The notes under the pieces were generated by a model. It did no database searches. It was given only the letters and a program-made list of their open reading frames with translations, and was not told the origin of the DNA. This document shows, in pieces, positions 39,339-48,977 of a DNA stretch of 64,000 bases (position 1 is its first letter; every line of letters begins with the position of its first letter). The stretch lies in the NCBI RefSeq assembly GCF_001591965.1, contig NZ_BCVX01000013.1:100254-164253 (forward strand). The letters are read 5' to 3'. The DNA is from Lysinibacillus odysseyi 34hs-1 = NBRC 100172 (GTDB taxonomy: Bacteria > Bacillota > Bacilli > Bacillales_A > Planococcaceae). The position numbers and the translations under genes are program-made.

Positions 39339-41981
39339 TTACATATTTTTCAGTTCAGCTAAACGCTTCTCAACTGTTGCATATTTCTCTTCATAATCTG
39401 CAAGCTTTTCCCGTTCGGCATTTACGAGTGCTTCCGGTGCTTTCGAAACGAATTTTTCATTTGAAAGCTTGCCTGTCACTAATTTTACTTCCTTCGCCCA
39501 TTTTTCAAGCTCTTTTTGTAAACGCGCAACTTCTTCTTCCACATTAATCAAGCCTGCCAGCGGTAAGAATAATTCTGCTCCTGATACAACAGCAGACATC
39601 GTTTGTCCCGGGGCTTCAATTCCTACGCCAATCTCAAGTGTTTCCGGATTACAGAATTTCTCGATATATGCTTTATTTGAATCCAGTACGGCAGCTGTTG
39701 CTTCGTCCTTGGCCGAAATATAAAGTGGTACTTGCTTACTCATCGGTGTATTTACTTCTGCCCGGATGTTACGTACAGAACGGATGATATCCATTAACAG
39801 CTTCATATCGCCTGCTTCTGCTTCAAAATCAAATTCAGGACGAACTACCGGCCAGGCAGCCACTGTAATGGATTCTCCCTCATGAGGCAAGTGCTGCCAG
39901 ATTTCCTCTGTCACAAACGGCATAAATGGATGCAGCAGGCGCATTATTTGGTCTAATACATATGCAAGTACTGAGCGTGTCGTTTTCTTTGCGGCTTCAT
40001 CTTCACCGTAAAGCGGCAGTTTCGCCATCTCGATATACCATGAACAGAAGTCATCCCAAATGAAATTGTACAGCTCCCGGCCAACTTCCCCAAACTCATA
40101 TTTATCAGACAATGTTGTCACACGTTCAATTGTATGGTTCAGACGGGATAGAATCCATTTATCCGCTACAGATAATTCACCAGTTAAATCGATTTCCTCG
40201 TATGTTAAACCTTCCATATTCATTAAGGCAAAGCGTGATGCATTCCAAATCTTATTGATAAAGTTCCAAGTCGCTTCAACTTTTTCTGTCGTATAACGCA
40301 AATCCTGCCCTGGAGAAGATCCTGTCGCTAGGAAGTAACGCAGCGAATCCGCGCCGTATTGACCTATGACATCCATTGGGTCAACCCCGTTACCAAGGGA
40401 TTTCGACATTTTACGTCCTTCCGCATCACGCACAAGCCCGTGAATCAAAACATCTTTAAACGGACGTTCACCTGTAAATTCTTTTCCTTGGAAAATCATA
40501 CGGCTTACCCAGAAGAAGATAATGTCATACCCTGTTACCAATGTGCTTGTCGGGTAGTAGCGTTTAAATTCCTCATTTGTTTCATCCGGCCAGCCCATTG
40601 TTGAAAACGGCCATAAAGCAGAAGAGAACCAAGTATCCAGCACGTCTTCGTCCTGAGTCCAATTTTCCGGATCAGCAGGCGCTTCCTTGCCTACATAAAT
40701 TTCACCTGTTTCATTATGGTACCAAGCCGGGATTTGGTGTCCCCACCATAGCTGTCTAGAAATACACCAGTCATGGATATTTTCCATCCAGCGGTTATAT
40801 GTGTTTTCAAAACGATTTGGTACGAAGTGAACTTTCTCTTCTTCATTTTCCTGTATCGCAAGTGCCTGCTCAGCAAGTGGTCCCATTTTAACAAACCATT
40901 GCTTTGAAAGGTACGGCTCTACAACCGCCCCGGAACGCTCTGAGTGTCCTACCTGATGGACATGCGGCTCGATTTCAACAAGCACGCCTGCCTCCTGCAA
41001 GTCTTTTACAATTTGCTTGCGGCATTCAAATCGGTCCATACCGGCATATTTACCGGCAAGATCGTTCATTGTGCCATCTTCATTCATGACTAAAATTCGC
41101 TCCAGGTTATGGCGGTTGCCGACTTCAAAGTCATTTGGGTCATGGGCCGGCGTCATTTTTACAACACCTGTACCGAATTCTTTATCAACATAATCATCCG
41201 CTACGATTGGGATTTCACGACCTACGATTGGCAAGATAATTGTTTTCCCTACCAAATGTGCATAACGCTCATCTTCTGGATGTACTGCTACCCCGGAATC
41301 ACCAAGCATTGTTTCTGGACGCGTCGTCGCAACACGTAATGTACCGGAACCATCAGCAAGCGGATATTCCATATGATAGAATGCACCCTCTACCTCTTTA
41401 TGGATTACTTCAATATCGGACAATGCCGTTTTAGCTGCAGGGTCCCAGTTAATAATGCGTTCACCGCGGTAGATTAATCCCTTTTCGTAAAGCTTGACGA
41501 ATACTTCCTTTACCGCTTCAGATAAACCTTTATCCAATGTAAAGCGTTCACGCGAATAATCAAGAGCCAAACCTAGCTTTGCCCATTGCGCACGGATATG
41601 GGAAGCATACTCTTCCTTCCACTCCCATGTTTTTTCAAGAAATTTTTCACGGCCAAGGTCATAGCGTGTAATTCCTTCGCTGCGCAGCTTTTCTTCTACC
41701 TTTGCTTGTGTAGCGATTCCAGCATGGTCCATACCCGGCAGCCATAATGCATCATATCCCTGCATGCGCTTCATGCGGATAATGATGTCTTGCAGTGTTG
41801 TATCCCAGGCGTGGCCAAGGTGCAATTTCCCTGTTACGTTTGGCGGTGGAATAACAATCGAATACGGCTCTTTCCCGCTTGTAGGCTGTGCTTCAAAAAA
41901 TTTGCCTTTTAGCCACCATTCATAGCGGCCGGCTTCGGTGCCCTGTGGGTCGTACTTTGTCGGCATTGTGATTTCTGTCAT
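39339..41981 (-). CDS. valS: Valyl-tRNA synthetase
   Basis: A class I synthetase charging tRNA-Val, with an editing domain against threonine. The 880-residue product has the HIGH-type motif [12 protein letters not shown] (about 49-60), a CP1 editing domain with [10 protein letters not shown], and KMSKS within [11 protein letters not shown] (near 525). A DALR anticodon domain and the C-terminal coiled coil ([14 protein letters not shown]) follow. The ATG follows GGAGGAG. A long T-box leader lies upstream. Confidence 0.98.
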   Translation of the reverse strand: MTEITMPTKYDPQGTEAGRYEWWLKGKFFEAQPTSGKEPYSIVIPPPNVTGKLHLGHAWDTTLQDIIIRMKRMQGYDALWLPGMDHAGIATQAKVEEKLRSEGITRYDLGREKFLEKTWEWKEEYASHIRAQWAKLGLALDYSRERFTLDKGLSEAVKEVFVKLYEKGLIYRGERIINWDPAAKTALSDIEVIHKEVEGAFYHMEYPLADGSGTLRVATTRPETMLGDSGVAVHPEDERYAHLVGKTIILPIVGREIPIVADDYVDKEFGTGVVKMTPAHDPNDFEVGNRHNLERILVMNEDGTMNDLAGKYAGMDRFECRKQIVKDLQEAGVLVEIEPHVHQVGHSERSGAVVEPYLSKQWFVKMGPLAEQALAIQENEEEKVHFVPNRFENTYNRWMENIHDWCISRQLWWGHQIPAWYHNETGEIYVGKEAPADPENWTQDEDVLDTWFSSALWPFSTMGWPDETNEEFKRYYPTSTLVTGYDIIFFWVSRMIFQGKEFTGERPFKDVLIHGLVRDAEGRKMSKSLGNGVDPMDVIGQYGADSLRYFLATGSSPGQDLRYTTEKVEATWNFINKIWNASRFALMNMEGLTYEEIDLTGELSVADKWILSRLNHTIERVTTLSDKYEFGEVGRELYNFIWDDFCSWYIEMAKLPLYGEDEAAKKTTRSVLAYVLDQIMRLLHPFMPFVTEEIWQHLPHEGESITVAAWPVVRPEFDFEAEAGDMKLLMDIIRSVRNIRAEVNTPMSKQVPLYISAKDEATAAVLDSNKAYIEKFCNPETLEIGVGIEAPGQTMSAVVSGAELFLPLAGLINVEEEVARLQKELEKWAKEVKLVTGKLSNEKFVSKAPEALVNAEREKLADYEEKYATVEKRLAELKNM

Positions 41982-42002
41982 ATTGACTCCTCCTTATAGA
42001 AA

Positions 42003-42523
42003 ATAAAAAAACTCCCTCGTCAATAAAAGGACGAGGGAGTTAGTTCGCGGTACCACCTTTAATTCCAAAACGGCACAAGTCAAGCGTTCGCATTCTGCGT
42101 CACTCCTCACTCAGCAATCCTCATGAACTGTATGTTCACTCCGGTTGCCTCATTTCGTCGTTCCTTGACTGACAAACGCTTTCTTTTGCGCCGTTCATCT
42201 GTCAAGTGTTCGCATTCTGCGTCACTCCTCACTCAGCAATCCTCATGAACTGTATGTTCACTCCGGCTGCCTCATTTCGTTGTTCCTTGACTGACAAACG
42301 CTTTCTTTTGCGCCGTTCATCTGTCAAGCGTTCGCATGCTTTTCCATTTTGGCTCTTCATTCGTTAACGGTGTTTAACCGGCACTTTACTACTATCATTT
42401 CATAAAGGCTGCTCCCAGGCTACGTTCAAATGGGCCGCTTTGGAAACTTTTCAGCTACCGTTTCCTCTCTACTAAAGGGTGTTCATTCTACTCTTCCTGA
42501 TCATAGCATCAAATATTTAGTTA
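42003..42523 (-). promoter_or_regulatory. T-box leader of valS, enlarged by a tandem duplication
   Basis: The T-box GGTGGTACCGCG reads on the minus strand at 42046-42057. It is followed by a perfect AACTCCCTCGT/ACGAGGGAGTT terminator (42010-42041) and a U-run. Stem I features are upstream (GAGAGGAAACGG, CTGGGAGC). The triplet GUA at 42421-42423, in GAACGTAGCC, is the probable Val specifier. From the predicted start the leader is about 520 nt, far longer than the roughly 270 nt of the hisS leader. The excess is due to two 122-bp tandem units between stem I and the antiterminator. Confidence 0.9.
42079..42337 (-). repeat. 122-bp tandem duplication inside the valS T-box leader
   Basis: Unit 1 is 42079-42200 and unit 2 is 42201-42322. 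A 15-bp partial third copy starts at 42323 (GTCAAGCGTTCGCAT). The two full units differ at three positions by eye. Each unit contains a 43-nt imperfect hairpin (CTTGAC...GTCAAG; 42164-42206 and 42286-42328) and a smaller TGAACATACAGTTCA palindrome. Confidence 0.95.
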
Positions 42524-42529
42524 CCTGTT

Positions 42530-42558
42530 ATTGTAATCAATTTATGCTGCTTTTTCAA
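42530..42558 (-). promoter_or_regulatory. Sigma-A promoter of valS
   Basis: TTGAAA (42553-42558), 17 nt, TACAAT (42530-42535) on the minus strand, immediately upstream of T-box stem I. The 280 bp between this promoter and the next hairpin at 42839 hold no recognisable gene. Confidence 0.75.
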
Positions 42559-42838
42559 GCTTTGTTACATATCATGGTTCATTTTAAAAAAACTACACGC
42601 TTTTATTAAAAAAGAGATTCTTCTTATGTTGGGTAAAAGCATGAGATAATGGGGTGTGGCGTTAAGAGGGGCCACCGAATAAACTATAATAACCGGATTT
42701 TTAAAAGTGGACGCAGACTGTAAGGTTAAAAGCAGCCTTTACTAAATTTTTTTCTAATGCCATTGATGTCATCACCTGTTTTATTAACTTTATCTTCATC
42801 AACATTTGCCTGGCTGGGGACTATTCTTTTTAATAGAA

Positions 42839-42868
42839 CAAAAAAGACTATCCCTCTACAGGATAGCC
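42839..42868 (-). terminator. Terminator downstream of spoVID
   Basis: GGCTATCC and GGGATAGTC arms around a short loop, followed by six U residues on the minus strand. It lies beyond the oppositely oriented small gene at 42897, so the spoVID transcript probably runs antisense through that gene. Confidence 0.65.
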
Positions 42869-42896
42869 TTCATCTTCTCGAGAAAGGAGTAATAAT

Positions 42897-43088
42897 ATGA
42901 GAAAACATTACAACCCTTATTTACTACCTCCGTGGCTTCGGAAAACACGTTTTTACTGCCGGACAATCATTATACCTATTACTGTTTTCCAGGGCTGCCG
43001 GACATTGTTTTTCCCGTCTACATGGGACTTGATTTTGTTAGCTATATTGGGACTGATCGCCTATCTACTGATTACGGACTTTATTTAA
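42897..43088 (+). CDS. Small conserved-looking membrane protein (63 aa)
   Basis: The start MRKHYNPYLLPPWLRKTRF is followed by an interfacial segment (TIIIPITVFQGCRTLFFP) and a C-terminal transmembrane helix (WDLILLAILGLIAYLLITDF). AAAGGAG lies 7 nt before the ATG, giving good translational support. A weak promoter (TTGCCT-17-TTTAAT, 42806-42834) precedes it. It overlaps the 3' end of spoVID by 24 bp tail-to-tail. I do not know a function. The PPWLRK start and hydrophobic tail suggest a genuine small membrane protein. Confidence 0.65.
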   Translation: MRKHYNPYLLPPWLRKTRFYCRTIIIPITVFQGCRTLFFPSTWDLILLAILGLIAYLLITDFI

Positions 43089-43865
43089 AGCGAATGTTTC
43101 TTTTCGGTAACCATCTTCCAAGTGAAACAGAAATTCTGTAGATTCCGGCCTGCTTTCATCTATATATTCTTCTACACGCTCTTCTATCAATTCTTCTACT
43201 TCATCTACCATATTCACGGCAATTTTATCGGCAATTTCTTCCGTTATTTCAATTGCTATCTCTTCAGCTATTTCTTGAATTGTTTCTTTAGCCGCTTCTT
43301 CAACAACCGCATCGGCGACTTTCTCAACAATCTTTTCAGCAGAGACTTCGATTATTTCTTTCACACTGCTTTCCATTACATCCTCTAATACCTTTTCGTT
43401 GTGTATTACTTGAATACTTTTTTCAGAGCTTTCGGCTGCTTTTTCAATAAAAATTTTCTCATGATCCGTTATATTGGTAGTAGTTATTTCATCGTAAACA
43501 CACATTACCTGCCAGGCAATGTCAAACGCGTCCCCACAAGTAGTTTGAATATCTTTAACCCGTAAGTTTTTCACTTCCATCTTTGGCAGCTCCATTCGAA
43601 ATGGTAGGGCATATTCAAAATACCCTTCATTATCCAGTAAATCTACATGTTCAATGAGTGTGCCCATTTCCGAATGGGCATGCTTTTTGCGGTCAAATTC
43701 TACTCTCGCCATTATATGATAGATACCTTGTATAAGGAGCTCTTCAGACAATTGCTCACATTCCCAGTTCGGCTGAACATTTATCAATTTCACATCTTTT
43801 ACACAGCCAAAGTCATTGGGAAATGTAAAAGTTTCATTCACCTGCCATTGCATCGTTTGAGTCAA
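43065..43865 (-). CDS. spoVID: SpoVID-like spore coat morphogenetic protein lacking LysM
   Basis: Coat-encasement protein: in B. subtilis SpoVID binds the forespore surface and recruits SafA. About 266 residues: an N-terminal beta-rich SpoVID domain (about 1-125; WQVNETFTFPNDFG, GIYHIMARVEF, FEYALPFRMELP) and an acidic coiled-coil region rich in EEIAEEI-like repeats (about 150-245). A short tail, EFLFHLEDGYRK, ends the protein. The C-terminal LysM domain of the roughly 575-residue B. subtilis protein is missing. TTG at 43865 is chosen because AAGGAGG lies 7 nt upstream. That site lies in a terminator-like hairpin. The position before hemL is conserved; ysxE is absent. Confidence 0.82.
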   Translation of the reverse strand: MTQTMQWQVNETFTFPNDFGCVKDVKLINVQPNWECEQLSEELLIQGIYHIMARVEFDRKKHAHSEMGTLIEHVDLLDNEGYFEYALPFRMELPKMEVKNLRVKDIQTTCGDAFDIAWQVMCVYDEITTTNITDHEKIFIEKAAESSEKSIQVIHNEKVLEDVMESSVKEIIEVSAEKIVEKVADAVVEEAAKETIQEIAEEIAIEITEEIADKIAVNMVDEVEELIEERVEEYIDESRPESTEFLFHLEDGYRKETFALNKVRNQ

Positions 43866-43906
43866 AAAAATCCCTCCTTGCAACACCGTATGCATAAAGG
43901 AGGGAT
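43863..43906 (-). terminator. Terminator-like hairpin after hemL that contains the spoVID ribosome-binding site
   Basis: ATCCCTCCTT (43897-43906) pairs perfectly with AAGGAGGGAT (43870-43879), extended inside the loop by TGC/GCA. A run of seven U residues follows at 43864-43870. The 3' arm contains the Shine-Dalgarno AAGGAGG of spoVID and its TTG start is formed by the end of the U-run. It lies 72 bp past the hemL stop. Confidence 0.8.
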
Positions 43907-43978
43907 ATTTATTCGTTATTTGGCTAGTGGAAGCTTTCGTACAACCCCAGCTTTTTTTATGCGGACAATCATACTGCC

Positions 43979-45268
43979 TTATCGGGCAAGTTTTTCAAAT
44001 ACTTTATGGAAAGCAGCTACTGTTTTTGCGATATGCTCTTCCGTATGTGCTGTTGAGATAAATAAGCCTTCAAATTGGGAAGGAGGCAGGAAGATGCCTT
44101 CTTCTGCCATCAGCTTGAAATACTCGGCAAACAATTCCAAATCAGATGTTTTGGCAGATTCAAAATCTACAACATCTTCGTTTGTGAAGAAGAAACCGAT
44201 CATTGAGCCCGCACGATTTACTGTATGTGGAATATTGTACTTCCCTGCCGCCTCGCGGAATCCGGCTTCAAGCTGATCGCCCAGCTTTTTGAAGTATTCA
44301 TAAGACTCTTTTGTCAGGCGTGATAACGTTTCGTAGCCTGCCGTCATCGCAAGCGGGTTTCCTGATAATGTGCCTGCCTGATAGATTGGGCCGGCTGGAG
44401 CGATTTTTTCCATAATTTCACGTTTCCCTGCAAATGCCCCTACTGGAAGGCCGCCGCCGATTACTTTTCCTAGCGTTGTCAAGTCCGGCGTTACCCCGTA
44501 ATACCCTTGCGCACAGTTATAATCCACACGGAAACCAGTCATTACTTCATCAAAGATAAGGACAGTCCCATGTTTTTCTGTCAGCTCACGCAGACCTTTT
44601 AAGAATTCAGGCTTTGGTGGTACTACCCCCATGTTGCCCGCTACAGGTTCTACAATGACAGCCGCTAAATCTTTGCCGTATTTCTCAAATACCAACTCTG
44701 CGGATGCCAAGTCATTGTACGCCACTGTTAATGTGTTTTTCGCGATATCAGCTGGAACTCCCGGAGAATCCGGTAAGCCAAGTGTCGCTACACCTGACCC
44801 TGCTTTAATCAGCAAGGAGTCACCGTGGCCGTGGTAAGAACCTTCGAACTTAAGGATTTTATCCCGGCCTGTATAACCACGCGCTAAACGAAGAGCAGAC
44901 ATTGTTGCCTCTGTACCTGAAGAAACAAAACGGATCATTTCGATTCCTGGAACACGATCCATTACGAGTTTCGCCAGTTTATTTTCAGAAAGTGATGGGG
45001 CTCCAAAAGAAGTAGCTTTTGCTGCCTGCTCTTGGATTGCCTTTACAACGTTTGGCTCAGAATGTCCTAAAATAAGAGGTCCCCAAGACAGGACATAATC
45101 GATATATTCGTTGCCATCAATATCCTTGATAATCGCACCTTGTCCTGATTCCATAAAAATCGGGTCCATATTGACAGATTTAAATGCACGGACCGGGGAA
45201 TTAACACCGCCCGGCATTAAGTCTACCGCTTCTGCAAACGCAGCTTTTGATTTTTCGTAAGAACGCAT
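43979..45268 (-). CDS. hemL: Glutamate-1-semialdehyde 2,1-aminomutase
   Basis: PLP enzyme converting glutamate-1-semialdehyde to 5-aminolevulinate in C5 haem synthesis. The 429-residue product has [26 protein letters not shown] and the PLP-lysine motif [16 protein letters not shown] near residue 265. The ATG follows GGAGGAG. It starts 1 bp after hemB ends and is the last gene of the hem operon before the terminator-like hairpin. Confidence 0.97.
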   Translation of the reverse strand: MRSYEKSKAAFAEAVDLMPGGVNSPVRAFKSVNMDPIFMESGQGAIIKDIDGNEYIDYVLSWGPLILGHSEPNVVKAIQEQAAKATSFGAPSLSENKLAKLVMDRVPGIEMIRFVSSGTEATMSALRLARGYTGRDKILKFEGSYHGHGDSLLIKAGSGVATLGLPDSPGVPADIAKNTLTVAYNDLASAELVFEKYGKDLAAVIVEPVAGNMGVVPPKPEFLKGLRELTEKHGTVLIFDEVMTGFRVDYNCAQGYYGVTPDLTTLGKVIGGGLPVGAFAGKREIMEKIAPAGPIYQAGTLSGNPLAMTAGYETLSRLTKESYEYFKKLGDQLEAGFREAAGKYNIPHTVNRAGSMIGFFFTNEDVVDFESAKTSDLELFAEYFKLMAEEGIFLPPSQFEGLFISTAHTEEHIAKTVAAFHKVFEKLAR

Positions 45269-45269
45269 A

Positions 45270-46250
45270 CTATTTCTCCTCCAACCAGCGACACACGTCT
45301 TTTGCGTGGTACGTAATAATTAAGTCAGAACCGGCACGTTTCATACCAAGTAATGATTCCATCACCACTGATTTTTCATCAATCCAGCCATTTAATGCTG
45401 CTGCTTTTACCATTGCATATTCGCCTGATACATTGTAAGCGACAATTGGCAGCGGAAAATTATTTTTTACATCACGGATGATGTCAAGATAGGCAAGCGC
45501 TGGTTTAACGATAAGGAAGTCTGCCCCCTCTTCTACATCAGACGTTGCTTCACGGATAGCTTCCATACGGTTGGATGGATCCATTTGATATGTTTTACGG
45601 TCCCCGAATTTTGGTGCTCCGTCTGCAGCTTCACGGAATGGGCCATAGTAGCCCGATGCATATTTTACTGCATACGACATAATTGGAATATGCTCAAAAC
45701 CTGCTGCATCAAGTCCTGCACGGATTGCTGCTACAAAGCCGTCCATCATATTTGATGGCGCAATAATATCAGCACCTGCCTCCGCCTGGGAAATCGCTGT
45801 TTTAGCTAATAGGTTTAAAGAAGGATCATTTAAAATCTGGTCTCCCTCAACCACACCACAGTGGCCGTGGTCCGTAAATTCACATAAGCATGTATCCGCT
45901 ACGACGAGCAAATCTGGATAGCGCTCTTTAATGAAGCGAGTTGCCTCCTGGACAATACCATGATCATGGTAAGCACCCGAACCTGTCGCATCTTTTTCGG
46001 CCGGCAGTCCGAATAAGATAACAGCTTTAATACCTAATGAAACGACCTCATCAATTTCTGCCCCTAGATGATCTAGTGAAAATTGATATACACCCGGCAT
46101 CGATTGTACGGGATTTTTAATATTCTCGCCTTCCATCACAAAAATCGGATAGATTAGGTCTTCTTTGTGTAAATATGTCTCTTTTACTAATGCACGCATG
46201 CTCGCATTTTGACGTAAGCGGCGATGACGTTGGAAAAATAGTTCTGTCAT
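45270..46250 (-). CDS. hemB: Delta-aminolevulinic acid dehydratase (porphobilinogen synthase)
   Basis: Condenses two 5-aminolevulinates to porphobilinogen. The 326-residue product has the zinc-binding cysteines in [14 protein letters not shown] (about 117-130). The two active-site lysines lie in [16 protein letters not shown] and [12 protein letters not shown]. It overlaps hemD by 4 bp. Confidence 0.98.
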   Translation of the reverse strand: MTELFFQRHRRLRQNASMRALVKETYLHKEDLIYPIFVMEGENIKNPVQSMPGVYQFSLDHLGAEIDEVVSLGIKAVILFGLPAEKDATGSGAYHDHGIVQEATRFIKERYPDLLVVADTCLCEFTDHGHCGVVEGDQILNDPSLNLLAKTAISQAEAGADIIAPSNMMDGFVAAIRAGLDAAGFEHIPIMSYAVKYASGYYGPFREAADGAPKFGDRKTYQMDPSNRMEAIREATSDVEEGADFLIVKPALAYLDIIRDVKNNFPLPIVAYNVSGEYAMVKAAALNGWIDEKSVVMESLLGMKRAGSDLIITYHAKDVCRWLEEK

Positions 46251-46999
46251 TGTTCTTCCTCCAATAAAATGATTTCCTCTACTACGGCTCGCATCGTATA
46301 AGTAGCCGGCTGTACATACACTTCCACTCCAAGCTTACGTAATGCATCAGCCGTAATATGGCCGATTGCTGCGGCAGAAACATGCTGCCAGCCAACAATC
46401 GGCGCGACCTTTTCTTGAAAGACCTGGACAGCAGAAGGACTGGCAAAAATAACAATTGCCTGTTTTTGCTTCAAGAGCTCCACCAGCGGGACAACGGATG
46501 CATGATTGGCACACGTTTCATAGACTGTCCATTCTGTTATGTTAGCTATGCCGTTACGAATCGTCGGCTTTGCCAGGCTTCCTCTGATAAATAGCTTGCG
46601 CTGCGTCTCTTGTACCGTTTCTGGAAACTCTTTAACAAATACATCCGCACTGAATGTAGAGGGCATAAAATCTACTTTCAACCCGTATTTTTCCAGCAAA
46701 GCTGTCGTTTGAGCCCCAACCGACGCAATGCTGCATGCCAGCTTTCGGATATCTATTCCAGCTCTTTGACATTTATCGATAAACACCTGAACTGCATTTT
46801 GGCTTGTGAAAATAAGCCAGTCATAATTGTCCAGCTCCGACAACCTGCCAGCATCCTCCGGCGAGTGCAGCTCGGTTGTTTGTATTAAAGGAAAAACGAT
46901 GCACTCACCACCGTTTTCCTCAATCAATTCCTTAATAGGCAACGTTTTCTGTGTGCCGGTTAAAACAATAGTTTTTCCTCTAAGGCGATTAGTTGGCAT
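46247..46999 (-). CDS. hemD: Uroporphyrinogen-III synthase
   Basis: Cyclises hydroxymethylbilane to uroporphyrinogen III with D-ring inversion. The 250-residue product has the two-domain HemD fold: [16 protein letters not shown] near residue 80, [11 protein letters not shown] near 180 and [15 protein letters not shown] near 215. It overlaps the hemC 3' end by 11 bp and hemB by 4 bp. Confidence 0.94.
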   Translation of the reverse strand: MPTNRLRGKTIVLTGTQKTLPIKELIEENGGECIVFPLIQTTELHSPEDAGRLSELDNYDWLIFTSQNAVQVFIDKCQRAGIDIRKLACSIASVGAQTTALLEKYGLKVDFMPSTFSADVFVKEFPETVQETQRKLFIRGSLAKPTIRNGIANITEWTVYETCANHASVVPLVELLKQKQAIVIFASPSAVQVFQEKVAPIVGWQHVSAAAIGHITADALRKLGVEVYVQPATYTMRAVVEEIILLEEEQ

Positions 47000-47921
47000 C
47001 CAGCTCAGCCTTTACGCGCTGGATTAAATCATAGGCCCCTTGCTCTGTTAAACGTTTTGCTACTTCCTTTCCTAAAGCATCGGCGTCTGTTCCTGTTAAC
47101 GTTTCCTTAAACGTAACGGAAGCGTCCGGCGCTGCAACTAATCCTGTCAATGTAATAGTATCCCCATCGATTGTGGCATAGCCTGCAATCGGTACTTGGC
47201 AGCCGCCGTCCATTGCCGCAAGAAAAGAACGTTCTGCATGGGCTGTTTTCCATGTATCCGCGTCTGTCAGTTTTGCTAATTCTGCCAATAGTTCTGCATC
47301 GTCTCCTCGGCACTCAATTCCAAGCGAGCCTTGTGCAACAGCCGGTACGCAAATATCCGCGGCTAAATATTCCGTTACAACGTCTTCATTCCAACCAAGG
47401 CGCTTTAACCCCGCTGCTGCTAAAATAATGGCGTCATATCCTTCTGTTTTCAGCTTGTTTAAGCGTGTATCCACATTGCCTCTGATCCACTTGATCTCAA
47501 GATCGGGACGGATAGTTAGTAACTGTGCGCTGCGTCGAAGAGAGCTTGTCCCTACAACGGCACCTTTAGGTAGGTCGGCGAATTTTATGTTGCCATTTGA
47601 GATGAAGGCATCACGCGCATCTTCCCGCGGCGGAATGCAACCAATGACAAGGCCTTCCGGTAATACGGCCGGCATATCCTTCATGGAATGAACAGCAAAG
47701 TCGATTTCCTTATCATAAAGCGCCTGCTCAATTTCCTTCACAAACAGCCCTTTGCCGCCTACTTTCGACAATTGCACATCCAATATCTGATCGCCTTTTG
47801 TCACAATTTCCTTCACTTCAAACTCAAATGGAACACCTGCTGCTTTCAGCTCATTAATGAACCAGTTTGTTTGTGTTAAAGCTAATTTACTTTTACGCGA
47901 GCCAACAATAATTTTTCTCAA
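46989..47921 (-). CDS. hemC: Porphobilinogen deaminase (hydroxymethylbilane synthase)
   Basis: Assembles four porphobilinogens through a dipyrromethane cofactor. About 310 residues with [17 protein letters not shown] at the start, [28 protein letters not shown], and the cofactor-cysteine region [17 protein letters not shown] near 240. TTG at 47921 is chosen because AAAGGTAGG precedes it; the longer frame to 47978 lacks such a site. Confidence 0.96.
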   Translation of the reverse strand: MRKIIVGSRKSKLALTQTNWFINELKAAGVPFEFEVKEIVTKGDQILDVQLSKVGGKGLFVKEIEQALYDKEIDFAVHSMKDMPAVLPEGLVIGCIPPREDARDAFISNGNIKFADLPKGAVVGTSSLRRSAQLLTIRPDLEIKWIRGNVDTRLNKLKTEGYDAIILAAAGLKRLGWNEDVVTEYLAADICVPAVAQGSLGIECRGDDAELLAELAKLTDADTWKTAHAERSFLAAMDGGCQVPIAGYATIDGDTITLTGLVAAPDASVTFKETLTGTDADALGKEVAKRLTEQGAYDLIQRVKAELDAN

Positions 47922-47940
47922 CTTAAATCCTACCTTTCTG

Positions 47941-48768
47941 CTAGTACCATAAGTGGAAGTTCGACATTTTATTGCCAAGGAAGAAATTCACGACCGTTAG
48001 CAAATAGGCGTAGATCTGAATCCAAGCGTAGCTCGTTCCCATCAATTTCCCACTACGATGTAATAATAAAATGATCAAATAAATGACCGTAATAATAAAA
48101 GAGCCGATAATTTTAATATCAAACACAGATAATCTATCTAATGTCATTAATGCCCATTCTAACCCTAAAATTAGACTAATGAAAAGCAAAGGTACCCCGA
48201 CCAGCATAGAATTGCTCATCCAGCTGCTTGTTTGCTGCAGGGATGGCAGACGCGACCATAAAGGATGTGCTTTTTTCTGTTTTAGGATACGGTATAAAAT
48301 CAAATATAACATTGAAAATACAAACGACAATGAAAAGGCCGCATAGGACATGATGGCAAACGAAATGTGGATGACAAGCATTTCCGATACAAGTGAATCA
48401 ACCATCGGCTGCACTTTTTCAGTCGGCGCAAAAAGGTGAATCGTCACAAACACGAAGCTGAGTACATTAACAAAAAACACCGGCATATCGACACGTGCAA
48501 TACAATGGAGGACAATCGACAAGGTTGTCAGCAGCCATGCATAGAAATAAATCCCTTCAAAGAGAGATAATATTGGAAAACGTTGTGTTTCAATGATAAA
48601 TAGTATAAAAAATACCGACTGCATCACCCAAGCGATACAGACGAACCAAAAAGCGACCCTTCTTGCCTTTACATATTTATAAAGGTAATCAATAAAATAA
48701 AAGACAATTCCAATTGCATATAAAATGACCATTACTTCATATAATCTGGTCATTGTCATTTCTGTCAT
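47941..48768 (-). CDS. hemX: HemX/CcsA-family membrane protein
   Basis: A roughly 275-residue integral membrane protein with eight hydrophobic segments, the cytochrome c assembly (CcsA-like) fold. In B. subtilis HemX lowers HemA levels post-translationally. The conserved segment with [20 protein letters not shown] is present near residue 130. ATG 48768 follows AGAAGGG. It lies between hemA and hemC, separated from hemA by a hairpin. Confidence 0.92.
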   Translation of the reverse strand: MTEMTMTRLYEVMVILYAIGIVFYFIDYLYKYVKARRVAFWFVCIAWVMQSVFFILFIIETQRFPILSLFEGIYFYAWLLTTLSIVLHCIARVDMPVFFVNVLSFVFVTIHLFAPTEKVQPMVDSLVSEMLVIHISFAIMSYAAFSLSFVFSMLYLILYRILKQKKAHPLWSRLPSLQQTSSWMSNSMLVGVPLLFISLILGLEWALMTLDRLSVFDIKIIGSFIITVIYLIILLLHRSGKLMGTSYAWIQIYAYLLTVVNFFLGNKMSNFHLWY

Positions 48769-48903
48769 AGGCAACCCTTCTTTTTCTAAATGAATCCTTA
48801 CCTATCTAAAGTTCGTCTATCTTCTAAACGACATATTTCCCCTCTTTGTCTCGAGATGTCATTTTATTGCCTGTCCATTGTTGGAAGACTCCTTCTCGTA
48901 AAC

Positions 48904-48957
48904 AAAGAAAAAGCGCTTTGTACCTGTATATTTTACCATACAGATACGAAAACGCTT
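48904..48957 (-). terminator. Terminator between hemA and hemX
   Basis: AAGCG...GTATCTGTAT pairs with ATACAGGTAC...CGCTT over about 18 positions with mismatches. UUUUUCUUUG follows on the minus strand, 20 bp past the hemA stop. The further 135 bp to hemX contain no gene; readthrough or an internal promoter must serve hemXCDBL. Confidence 0.75.
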
Positions 48958-48977
48958 ATGAAAAATTACTTCTTAAC

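Noticed and set aside
42079..42337. Tandem repeat considered as an insertion sequence or CRISPR
   Set aside because: No ORF, no terminal inverted repeats, no spacers; it is a simple duplication of leader sequence.
43647..44276. 209-codon plus-strand open frame across spoVID and hemL
   Set aside because: Spans two well-supported minus-strand genes and the hairpin between them; no ribosome-binding site or protein-like composition.
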